Below, in pieces: positions 6,740 through 12,544 of a stretch of DNA of 12,544 bases. The DNA is from an uncultured Clostridia bacterium (GTDB lineage: Bacteria; Bacillota; Clostridia; HGM11514): NCBI GenBank assembly GCA_902478725.1, contig CABSMD010000054.1, positions 1 through 12,544 of the forward strand, in the 5' to 3' direction. The notes under the pieces were generated by a model. That model made no database searches and was not told the DNA's origin. It saw only the letters and a list, made by a program, of their open reading frames with translations. The position numbers and the translations under genes were made by a program. Each line of letters begins with the position of its first letter. Position 1 is the first letter of the stretch.

Positions 6740-7579
6740 TCATTTATTCTTTATCTGTTCCAAAACCGAATAGGGAATTTTCAGGTTTCCCAATCCCGAT
6801 CCGATCTGGATATGCGGTTTCATCGCACCGTGAAAGTCGGTGCCGCCTGATACGGCAAGGGACAATTTCTGCGCGATATGCTGGTACTTTTCCTGCATTT
6901 CGGAAGTATACTCGGTATAATACCCCTCCACGCCGTCTAAGCCCGCCTCCTTGAGGCGTTTCAAAAACGGAACCAGTTCATCGTCCTCCATCTTGTTATG
7001 GTGCAAATGTGCGGCGAACGCGAGCCCGCCGGCCTCTTTGATCAGCCCGATCCCCTCCTCCGGCGTGAGAAGCTGGATGGAGGAATAGCCGGGTCTTCCG
7101 TTGGATAGGTAGAGGTCAAACGCCTCCTTGACCGATTTGGTATGGCCCTTCTCGGTCAGGAGCCGCGCAAAATGGGCACGGGCCACCAGGCCGTTAGGCG
7201 CAAGGGCGCGCGCCTCATCCATGGTGATAGCAAACCCCATCTTGTTGAGGTTTTCCAGCGTTTGAACATTCCGCTGCACACGCACCTGACGGATCTCTTC
7301 CAGCTTTTTGGTCAGGCCAGGGTGATCGATATCGATGAAAAAACCCAAAATATGTGTTTCGGCTTTGGACTGTACCGAAAGCTCGATGCCGGGCACAACC
7401 TCCAAGCCAATCTTTTGCCCCTCCGCCATAGCCTCCGCCACACCGGACACACCGTCATGATCGGTCAGCGAGATGGCGGCAAGCCCCGCTTCTTTTGCGT
7501 GGCGCACCAGCTCGGAAGGAGTCATCGACCCATCCGATTTTACCGAATGCGTATGTAGATCAATGTATTTCTCTGCCAT
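6740..7579 (-). CDS. PHP-domain phosphoesterase (nucleoside 3',5'-bisphosphatase / RNase AM-like)
   Basis: Metal-dependent phosphoesterase of 279 residues, one complete PHP domain with a middle insertion of about 100 residues (about 90-190), the layout of the YciV/RNase AM group. Metal-ligand motifs are intact: DLHTHSVKSDG (H9, H11, D16), TDHDG (D40, H41, D42), GIELS (E66), ETHILGF (H76), AHLHHN near residue 200, and GGTDFHG (D248, H250). Characterised relatives hydrolyse 3',5'-nucleotides such as pAp or trim short RNA 5' ends; which applies here is not decidable. Start: ATG with AGGAGG 7 nt upstream. It is the first gene of the PHP-malic enzyme-mtnA-dcd-C_GCAxxG run. The 150 bp upstream, back to the LarA-like gene, contains no clear promoter or terminator, so read-through from that gene is possible. 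Confidence 0.88.
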   Translation of the reverse strand: MAEKYIDLHTHSVKSDGSMTPSELVRHAKEAGLAAISLTDHDGVSGVAEAMAEGQKIGLEVVPGIELSVQSKAETHILGFFIDIDHPGLTKKLEEIRQVRVQRNVQTLENLNKMGFAITMDEARALAPNGLVARAHFARLLTEKGHTKSVKEAFDLYLSNGRPGYSSIQLLTPEEGIGLIKEAGGLAFAAHLHHNKMEDDELVPFLKRLKEAGLDGVEGYYTEYTSEMQEKYQHIAQKLSLAVSGGTDFHGAMKPHIQIGSGLGNLKIPYSVLEQIKNK

Positions 7580-7729
7580 TGTATGCCTCCTGTCGGTCTC
7601 GATGATAGCGCGGACGGCGGATAGTCATAAGACTGCGGTGAGTTCAATGAAAAAAGCACAACAGGAACCCCCGCTTGTTCACCGACATTTTATAGCCTCA
7701 GTACCCGGCCCGCCTTGTCCAGCACCGTT

Positions 7730-8986
7730 TCAAATCCGGTCCCTGCACGCCCACAGCCCCAGCGCGGGATTACTAATGTAGAAGATTTCCTCGCCGTCGG
7801 CCAGCGTGTTGTAGCCGTCACACAGCCTGTTCACATCATAGCGCTTGGAGGCGTCCGCCAGATCCCAATATTGGAAGCCCGCGCCCTCCACCTCTTCGCG
7901 CGACAGGTGCGCAGTGGCGTAGGTGATCGAAAACCGCCCGTCGGACGAGCCGTGGATGAGATGCGCCGCGACCGAAAGGTTGTTTTGCAGATCCTCGTTT
8001 TCCTCGGTCAGCTTTAAGACCTTTTCGCGGCCCACATAGCCGTACTTGCGGATGAGACGGTCGTTTTCGTCATCCTCTCCGAATTTTTTAACGCCCGGCG
8101 CCAGAATAATCAACTCTCCCCCGTCGGCAATCGCCATGCGGGTACGGTAGACCGCCTTATTGCCCAGCCAGGTGCTTTTAAATTCCTTTTCCTCCAGATA
8201 AACGACCACCTTTTGCAGCGGCTTGTCAAGATAGGTCAGGTTTTTCTCCTGGCTCAAGCCTACCGCCTGTTCAAAGAAGGAACGTTCCCGCCCGATGAAC
8301 AGCCCATGGATGCGCACGTTGTCATTATCATTTGTCGTAACCGTCAAAACATACATCAGCGGCACGTCTTTTAAATAGTTTTCCTCAGCGTAGTCGAACA
8401 CCCGGCGTACGGGCGAAAAATCCTTGCCCATGACCCGTTCCATACCGTAAAAAGCGCCCAGCATGTGGGAGCTGTTGATCATGCTGCTGCCGCCGCAGCC
8501 GACAAAGATGTTTTTGGAGTAATTCGCCATCCCGACCACCTCATGCGGCACGACCTGCCCGATCGAGATCACCAGATCATAAGATGGGTCTACAATGCGG
8601 CGGTTGACCTCCACGTCGATCTCAGAGCGCACCAGCCCCTCGGACACCTCGGACACAAATTCAGCCGGAACCTCGCCCAATTTCACCACATCAGTGCGCC
8701 AGTTGTGAACCAATATTTTTTCAAACGGCACGTTTTCTCCGAAAAACTCGCGGCATTCAGCCTCGGTCATCGGTTCATGGGTTCCCAGGGCTGGCAGGAT
8801 GTCCACTTCACAAAAATCCTTCAGCATCTCATAATAGGCGGCGGTGATTCGGCCCGCGCCGGAATACATCCGGGTAAAATCCGGCGGGAGGAGCAGGACC
8901 TTACGCAATTCCTTTCCTGCGACCGATTCCCGCAATGCGTTCAACAGTTCGGTATCCGAAAGCCCTTTTTCGCTTCTGACAATCAT
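7730..8986 (-). CDS. LarA-family nickel-pincer hydroxyacid racemase/epimerase
   Basis: Member of the lactate racemase LarA superfamily (DUF2088 N-terminal domain), which inverts the C2 centre of 2-hydroxyacids using a nickel-pincer nucleotide. Counting from the Met at 8986 (418 residues): DFTR (36-39) matches the family's DxTR. ALGTHEPMTEAE (67-78) supplies H70. VPHE (146-149) supplies H148. SKN gives K158, the probable cofactor-anchoring lysine. SSHM gives H174. The usual SGGxK around the lysine reads NYSK here, so it is a divergent subfamily and lactate is not assured. I chose 8986 because GGAGGG lies 6 nt upstream; an ATG six codons earlier falls almost on the promoter's -10. No larB, larC or larE cofactor gene is visible. 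Neighbouring uxaC, uxuB and gnd point to sugar acids; the nearby malic enzyme points to malate. Confidence 0.85.
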   Translation of the reverse strand: MIVRSEKGLSDTELLNALRESVAGKELRKVLLLPPDFTRMYSGAGRITAAYYEMLKDFCEVDILPALGTHEPMTEAECREFFGENVPFEKILVHNWRTDVVKLGEVPAEFVSEVSEGLVRSEIDVEVNRRIVDPSYDLVISIGQVVPHEVVGMANYSKNIFVGCGGSSMINSSHMLGAFYGMERVMGKDFSPVRRVFDYAEENYLKDVPLMYVLTVTTNDNDNVRIHGLFIGRERSFFEQAVGLSQEKNLTYLDKPLQKVVVYLEEKEFKSTWLGNKAVYRTRMAIADGGELIILAPGVKKFGEDDENDRLIRKYGYVGREKVLKLTEENEDLQNNLSVAAHLIHGSSDGRFSITYATAHLSREEVEGAGFQYWDLADASKRYDVNRLCDGYNTLADGEEIFYISNPALGLWACRDRI

Positions 8987-8992
8987 CAAAAT

Positions 8993-8998
8993 CCCTCC
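8993..8998 (-). promoter_or_regulatory. Ribosome binding site fixing the LarA-like start
   Basis: GGAGGG on the minus strand, 6 nt before the ATG at 8986. The alternative ATG at 9004 has no ribosome site and would lie upstream of, or at, the predicted transcription start. Confidence 0.7.
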
Positions 8999-9006
8999 AG
9001 TCATTT

Positions 9007-9035
9007 ATTATATACCACTTTGTTTGCGTGTGCAA
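9007..9035 (-). promoter_or_regulatory. Sigma-70-type promoter of the LarA-like gene
   Basis: On the minus strand TTGCAC (9035-9030), a 17-bp spacer and a perfect TATAAT (9012-9007). Transcription would start near 9000, giving a very short leader of about 14 nt that begins at the ribosome site. It lies immediately downstream of a hairpin, so the gene can be expressed separately from gnd. Confidence 0.75.
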
Positions 9036-9040
9036 TATGA

Positions 9041-9073
9041 CTTTCGCCAAAGGAAAAATTCCTTTGGCGAAAG
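9041..9073 (-). terminator. 15-bp perfect hairpin between gnd and the LarA-like gene
   Basis: Arms CTTTCGCCAAAGGAA (9041-9055) and its exact complement (9059-9073), with a 3-nt loop. It starts 22 nt after the gnd stop. On the minus strand no T tract follows (TCATATTGC), so it may be a weak or factor-dependent terminator, or an mRNA-protecting 3' hairpin, not a classic intrinsic terminator. It ends 5 bp before the -35 of the next promoter. Confidence 0.5.
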
Positions 9074-9095
9074 ATTTTATGCTATTCTTCCAATC

Positions 9096-10502
9096 TTAAA
9101 ACCACTGGTAATGGAAATAACCGTCCTTGTCGACCCGTTCAAAGGTGTGCGCGCCGAAGTAGTCCCGTTGGGCCTGCAACAGGTTGGCCGGCAGGGTCTC
9201 GCTGCGGTAGGAATCAAAATAGGTCAGCGCACTGGAAAACGCCGGTACCGGCACGCCGCATTGGATAGCGGCCGCAACCACCTTGCGCCACGACGGGTTG
9301 TATTCGAGCAGGCTCTTTTTGAAATAGGGCGCAAGCATCAGGTTTTCCAGATTCGGATTTTCCGCATAGGCTTCCGTGATCTTATGCAAAAACTGCGCCC
9401 GGATAATACAGCCGCCCCGGAAGATCATAGCGATCCTGCCGTAATCGAGCTCCCAGCCATATTCCTTGGCCGCCGCCTTCATCAGGGCGAAGCCCTGCGC
9501 ATAGGAGCAGATCTTGCTGGCAAACAGCGCGCGGCGGACATCTTCAATAAATTCTTCCTTATTGACCTGCGGCTTTTCCACATTTACCGTCAGCTGCGAA
9601 GAGGCTGCGACGCGGCCTTTCTTATCATTCGACATACAGCGCGCAAACACAGCTTCCGCAATCGTCGGAGCGGGAACGCCCAGATCCAGTGCGCTCTGGC
9701 TGGTCCATTTGCCGGTGCCCTTCTGCTCGGCGCGGTCTAAGATGATATCGACCATCGGCTTGCCGGTTTCCGGATCGGTTTTTCCAAAGATGTCACGGGT
9801 GATCTCGATCAGATAACTATCCAGCTCCCCTTTGTTCCATTCGCTGAACACCTCGTGGAGTTCGGCGGGTGTGAGCCCCAATACATCTTTTAGGAGTGCA
9901 TATGCCTCACAGATCAATTGCATGTCGCCGTACTCGATGCCGTTGTGCACCATCTTGACATAGTGGCCCGCACCGTCGCTGCCGATGTAGGTGCAGCAGG
10001 GCTCGCCGCCTACCTTGGCGGAGATGGCGCAAAGAATGTCCTCTACCAATTCATAGGCGTCCTTCTGTCCGCCCGGCATGATGGCCGGGCCCTTTAACGC
10101 GCCCTCCTCGCCCCCGGACACGCCGGTGCCGATGTAACGGAAGCCCTCCGCCTCCAGCGCCTTGTTGCGGCGGATGGTATCCTGGAAAAAGGAGTTGCCG
10201 CCATCGATCAGGATATCGCCCTTGGATAAAAACGGCTTGAGCTGTTCGATCTGTGCGTCGACCGGTGCGCCCGCCTTAACCATGATGATGATCCGGCGCG
10301 GCACCTCCAGCGAGTTCACAAACTCCTCGATGGAATAGGTCGGGACGACATTCTTACCTTTGGCCTCGTTTGCCATCATTGCGTCCGTCTTTTCTTTCGA
10401 ACGGTTGTAGACCGACACCGAATATCCCCTGCTTTCGATATTCAGCGCGAGATTTTTGCCCATCACTGCAAGTCCGATGACGCCAATCTGCTGTTTGCTC
10501 AT
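9096..10502 (-). CDS. gnd: 6-phosphogluconate dehydrogenase, decarboxylating
   Basis: Oxidises 6-phosphogluconate to ribulose-5-phosphate and CO2, the second dehydrogenase step of the oxidative pentose phosphate pathway. Length is 468 residues, the long GndA-type form. Landmarks: Rossmann motif GVIGLAVMG (7-15), YNRS (32-35) whose Arg favours NADP, substrate loop VSGGEEGA (128-135), catalytic KMVHNGIEYGD (183-193) with K183, N187 and E190, and the C-terminal FGAHTFERVDKDG tail that reaches into the partner subunit's active site. All key residues are present. Start: ATG with AAGGAG 10 nt upstream. It follows the HAD-like gene by 43 nt and is in the same orientation as the uronate genes, which suggests its substrate may come from sugar-acid catabolism. 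Confidence 0.96.
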   Translation of the reverse strand: MSKQQIGVIGLAVMGKNLALNIESRGYSVSVYNRSKEKTDAMMANEAKGKNVVPTYSIEEFVNSLEVPRRIIIMVKAGAPVDAQIEQLKPFLSKGDILIDGGNSFFQDTIRRNKALEAEGFRYIGTGVSGGEEGALKGPAIMPGGQKDAYELVEDILCAISAKVGGEPCCTYIGSDGAGHYVKMVHNGIEYGDMQLICEAYALLKDVLGLTPAELHEVFSEWNKGELDSYLIEITRDIFGKTDPETGKPMVDIILDRAEQKGTGKWTSQSALDLGVPAPTIAEAVFARCMSNDKKGRVAASSQLTVNVEKPQVNKEEFIEDVRRALFASKICSYAQGFALMKAAAKEYGWELDYGRIAMIFRGGCIIRAQFLHKITEAYAENPNLENLMLAPYFKKSLLEYNPSWRKVVAAAIQCGVPVPAFSSALTYFDSYRSETLPANLLQAQRDYFGAHTFERVDKDGYFHYQWF

Positions 10503-10545
10503 GCTACAAACACTCCTTTACAATCGTTTTTATTTTATATTCCAG

Positions 10546-11436
10546 TTATTCATTCTTCCACGGCGGGGTGGTCGGCAGGCAAGCCTTGAATTCCCCGATC
10601 ACCTTCTGCTCATACTCGCCCGCGTATTTACCCCTGATGAACAGCTCCAGCGCCTCGTTATAGAACCGTTCCCAGGACATCACCTCATCGCCCGGATTGA
10701 TCGGGTAGAACAGGATGTTATTGTCCTTGGCGGCCTTCAAATCTCCCAGCGCGTCCCCGACCATCAGCATGTGATCGTCGGCATAACGCCCCTTTTTGGC
10801 AAGCTCGATATGCACCCGTTTGGTACCCATCTCCTGCCCGGCAATGATTTTAACATAGCCGTCAATCTTATTCTCCGCCCACTCGCGCGCAAGCGCCTCG
10901 GCAGGTGTGGCAGACACCACCAGCACGTCCGCGCATTTTGACGCCTTCTCCAGGCTTTCGCGCGTATGCGGGAACGGCGGGATATTGCGTGACATGCGGC
11001 GGACGTTGTCGTTGATCTCCTCGCTCCAGGCAAGGGTCTGCTTTAGAATCGGGTCAGGGTTGTGCTCCACCTCACGGGCGAGCGCCGGATTGCCCAGGTT
11101 CTTCTCGCTTTCGATCCACGCCTCCAGCGGCGCGAGGTCAGGCAGGACGAACCCGCGCTCCACCGCCTCGGGACGCTCAGCGAGCAGCTTTAAAAACCGC
11201 ACCAACGCCGGAAAACGGTTAAGCCCCCGCATATCCGAATACAGGTTGACAAACTCCCAGGTCTCCCGCGCGTACTTGGCGCAGGGCTGAAGGTTCCAGA
11301 CATTGATGGTCGCCGGCGCGAAGCATTCCTTATGCTTAAAATCCATGCTGTCGAACGCGCAGCCGTCGGAGTCCACCCCGACCATGAAATCAAACTCCCG
11401 CTGAAAATCAATCAGCTTCTGTGTTGGGTTTTCCAT
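10546..11436 (-). CDS. HAD-like hydrolase of unknown substrate in the uronate cluster
   Basis: Protein of 296 residues with HAD motifs: VDSDGC (D22, D24; Cys in place of the usual Thr), VVSATP (S175) as motif II, probable motif III Lys206 in GTKRVH, and VGDALGD (D228, D232) as motif IV. About 150 residues lie between motifs I and II, mostly helical, forming a large cap domain with a conserved-looking segment SMDFKHKECFAPATI (30-44). No signal peptide is present. I do not recognise a characterised orthologue. The start at 11436 has AGGAGA 8 nt upstream; a 19-codon upstream extension to 11493 has no ribosome site and contains unconvincing sequence. It sits between uxuB and gnd, 71 nt and 43 nt from them, so a phosphatase role in sugar-acid metabolism is likely but unproven. 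Confidence 0.8.
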   Translation of the reverse strand: MENPTQKLIDFQREFDFMVGVDSDGCAFDSMDFKHKECFAPATINVWNLQPCAKYARETWEFVNLYSDMRGLNRFPALVRFLKLLAERPEAVERGFVLPDLAPLEAWIESEKNLGNPALAREVEHNPDPILKQTLAWSEEINDNVRRMSRNIPPFPHTRESLEKASKCADVLVVSATPAEALAREWAENKIDGYVKIIAGQEMGTKRVHIELAKKGRYADDHMLMVGDALGDLKAAKDNNILFYPINPGDEVMSWERFYNEALELFIRGKYAGEYEQKVIGEFKACLPTTPPWKNE

Positions 11437-11444
11437 AGAAAATT

Positions 11445-11450
11445 TCTCCT
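11445..11450 (-). promoter_or_regulatory. Ribosome binding site fixing the HAD-like start
   Basis: AGGAGA on the minus strand, 8 nt before the ATG at 11436. It selects this Met over the upstream in-frame one at 11493. Confidence 0.7.
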
Positions 11451-11475
11451 TCAAGCATATTGTAATACCGTACCC

Positions 11476-11491
11476 GCGCAGCTTGCTGCGC
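11476..11491. repeat. Small GC-rich inverted repeat in the uxuB-HAD gap
   Basis: GCGCAGC at 11476-11482 and GCTGCGC at 11485-11491, two bases apart; as RNA this is a 6-bp stem with a tetraloop. No T tract follows on either strand, so it is not an intrinsic terminator. It might stabilise or process the polycistronic mRNA. Confidence 0.4.
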
Positions 11492-11507
11492 ACGGCCCAT
11501 TGTCCTC

Positions 11508-12359
11508 TTACACGCCGGAATAGGCCGAAAAACCGCCGTCGACCGGAATCACCACACCGTTGACAAAGCCGGAAGCGTTGTTATCCACCAGCCACAGCAG
11601 GGTACCGATCAGCTCCTCCGCTTCGCCGAAACGGCTCATCGGGGTCTGGGAAATGATCTTTTCGGCACGGGCACTGTAGTTGCCGTTTTCATCGATCAGC
11701 ATAGCACGGTTTTGGTCGGTGATGAAAAAGCCCGGCGCAATCGCATTGACGCGGATGCCTACCTTTGACATATGCACCGCCAGCCATTGGGTGAAATTAC
11801 TCACTGCCGCCTTTGCGCCGCTGTAGGCCGGAATCCGTGTCAGCGGGCAGAAAGCATTCATGGAGGATACGTTGATGATGACCGCGCCCTCCTTGTCCAG
11901 CATGTCCTTGCAGAACACCTGCGAGGGCAGCAGTGTGCCAATGAAGTTCAGGTTAAAGACAAACTCGATCCCCTTGGGGTCAAGGTCAAAAAAGGTTTTG
12001 ATCTCGCTGTCGCCGATATCCTCTTTGAAGAGGTAGTCCTTTGTTGTCGTGCCCTTGGGATTGTTGCCGCCCGCGCCGTTTAGCAGGATGTCACAGGCCC
12101 CAAATGCCTCCGTCACGGTATCGCGGGCCTTTTGTAGGCTGGCAAGCTCCAGTACGTTGGCCTCTACGCCGATGGCCTGGCCGCCTTCGGCCTTGATTTC
12201 TTCCGCCACCCCGTCGGCGGCTTCTTTGCGCAGGTCCAATATCGCCACCTTCGCGCCGTTTTTGGCAAGCGCCTTGGCAAACATCGCGCACAAAACCCCG
12301 CCCCCGCCGGTTACCACGGCAACCTTGTCTTTTAAATCGATCTGAAACGGTATCTTCAT
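11508..12359 (-). CDS. uxuB: SDR-type D-mannonate oxidoreductase (fructuronate reductase)
   Basis: NAD(P)-dependent short-chain dehydrogenase of 283 residues, resembling the Bacillus UxuB type that interconverts D-fructuronate and D-mannonate. This type is unrelated to the long-chain E. coli UxuB. Cofactor motif VVTGGGGVL (15-23) is followed by Cys24, where the family's last glycine usually stands. Asp42 at the end of beta-2 suggests NAD preference. NGAGGN (94-99) is the NNAG element, with an insertion after it (about 100-128) characteristic of this branch. Catalytic residues are N138, S165/S166, Y179 and K183 (AYSGAKAA). VDGGFSAYSGV closes the protein. Start: ATG with a perfect AGGAGG 8 nt upstream. 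It follows the uxaC stop by 15 nt, and that coupling to uronate isomerase is the main support for the substrate. Gluconate 5-dehydrogenase-like activity is the main alternative. Confidence 0.85.
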   Translation of the reverse strand: MKIPFQIDLKDKVAVVTGGGGVLCAMFAKALAKNGAKVAILDLRKEAADGVAEEIKAEGGQAIGVEANVLELASLQKARDTVTEAFGACDILLNGAGGNNPKGTTTKDYLFKEDIGDSEIKTFFDLDPKGIEFVFNLNFIGTLLPSQVFCKDMLDKEGAVIINVSSMNAFCPLTRIPAYSGAKAAVSNFTQWLAVHMSKVGIRVNAIAPGFFITDQNRAMLIDENGNYSARAEKIISQTPMSRFGEAEELIGTLLWLVDNNASGFVNGVVIPVDGGFSAYSGV

Positions 12360-12374
12360 TTTTCTTTCCTCCTA

Positions 12375-12544
12375 TTATGATAAAATTCCAAAATAATTCT
12401 TTGCGTTATTATAAGAAATGCCCTGTACGATCTCTTTGAGCATCTCTTCGTCATTGGGGTACTCGCCCGCTTCTACCCAGCCACCGATCAGGTTACAGAG
12501 AATCCGGCGGAAATACTCGTGACGGGCATAGGACAGAAAGCTTC
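12375..12544 (-). CDS. uxaC: Uronate isomerase, C-terminal part only (cut by window edge)
   Basis: The last 55 residues of an open frame that enters from the right edge and stops at TAA (12377-12375). The peptide includes LSYARHEYFRRILCNLIG, then WVEAGEYPNDEEML, and a C-terminal ISYNNAKNYFG. These match the highly conserved C-terminus of glucuronate/galacturonate isomerase UxaC (SYxRHEYFRRxLC, PNDE, NAxxYF). The enzyme converts D-glucuronate to D-fructuronate, or D-galacturonate to D-tagaturonate, in the cytoplasm. The full protein is normally about 460-470 residues, so most lies outside the window. The downstream gene begins 15 nt after the stop, with the ribosome site inside the gap, so the two are surely co-transcribed. 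No frameshift is visible in this part. Confidence 0.9.
   Translation of the reverse strand, partial: SFLSYARHEYFRRILCNLIGGWVEAGEYPNDEEMLKEIVQGISYNNAKNYFGILS

Noticed and set aside
6241..6954. Plus-strand open frame of 237 codons opposite malic enzyme and the PHP gene
   Set aside because: It is a shadow of conserved coding sequence, with no ribosome site and low-complexity, basic composition.
7640..7680. Possible terminator (T6 tract on the minus strand) and a TTGAAC-17-CTATCC promoter before the PHP gene
   Set aside because: Only about 5 bp of imperfect stem precedes the T tract, and the -10 is poor. I cannot support either element.
8844..9740. Long plus-strand open frame (298 codons) opposite gnd and the LarA-like gene
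   Set aside because: It is antisense to two well-supported genes, crosses the hairpin and promoter between them, and shows no recognisable domain. Long antisense frames are expected in GC-rich coding DNA.
10503..10545. AT-rich gap before gnd with TATAAA on the minus strand, possible promoter
   Set aside because: No acceptable -35 lies 16-18 bp upstream. It is probably just the ribosome-site leader.
11437..11493. 19-codon upstream extension of the HAD-like gene
   Set aside because: No ribosome site precedes the upstream Met, while AGGAGA precedes the internal one at the right distance; the extension lies in intergenic-looking sequence.
1..12544. CRISPR arrays, tRNA/rRNA genes, insertion sequences, phage or defence genes
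   Set aside because: None seen. There are no spaced repeats of CRISPR type, no tRNA-like cloverleaf and no transposase, integrase or defence domains in any supported gene.

Overview
The window looks like a chromosomal segment of an anaerobic Bacillota (Clostridia-type) bacterium. The evidence is strong AGGAGG ribosome sites, tightly packed co-directional operons, a C_GCAxxG_C_C family redox protein, and a hexuronate-catabolic cluster whose mannonate oxidoreductase is of the short-chain (Bacillus UxuB-like) type. No rRNA, tRNA, CRISPR array, transposase or integrase is visible. Assignment below phylum level is inference.

Left part (1 to about 3450). This stretch is visibly AT-richer than the rest. 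It holds a 5'-truncated NUDIX hydrolase (2-493) followed closely by a HAD phosphatase (508-1125), both on +. A convergent AraC-family regulator (1170-2057, -) comes next, then a divergent MFS transporter (2182-3369, +). The regulator and transporter share a 124-bp divergent promoter region with two extended -10 elements and a direct repeat spaced 32 bp apart.

Middle part (about 3450 to 7580, GC-rich, all -). Read right to left, this is a very compact run: PHP-domain phosphoesterase, malic enzyme, MtnA, dCTP deaminase, C_GCAxxG_C_C protein. Junctions are a 16-nt gap, then overlaps of 1, 4 and 4 nt. A 15-bp hairpin at 3453-3492 ends the run.

Right part (7730 to 12544, GC-rich, all -). Read right to left: the C-terminal end of uronate isomerase UxaC (12375-12544, running off the window), SDR-type D-mannonate/fructuronate oxidoreductase (UxuB-like), a HAD-like protein of unknown substrate, 6-phosphogluconate dehydrogenase Gnd, and a LarA-family (nickel-pincer) hydroxyacid racemase/epimerase. 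The last gene has its own good promoter just after a 15-bp hairpin.

The most interesting reading is functional. UxaC and UxuB would make D-mannonate from D-glucuronate, and Gnd consumes 6-phosphogluconate. D-mannonate and D-gluconate are C2 epimers, and C2 epimerisation of a 2-hydroxyacid is LarA-type chemistry. The cluster could therefore connect glucuronate catabolism to the oxidative pentose phosphate pathway through a LarA-like mannonate/gluconate epimerase, given a gluconate kinase encoded elsewhere. A competing reading is malate racemisation feeding the nearby malic enzyme. Both are hypotheses.
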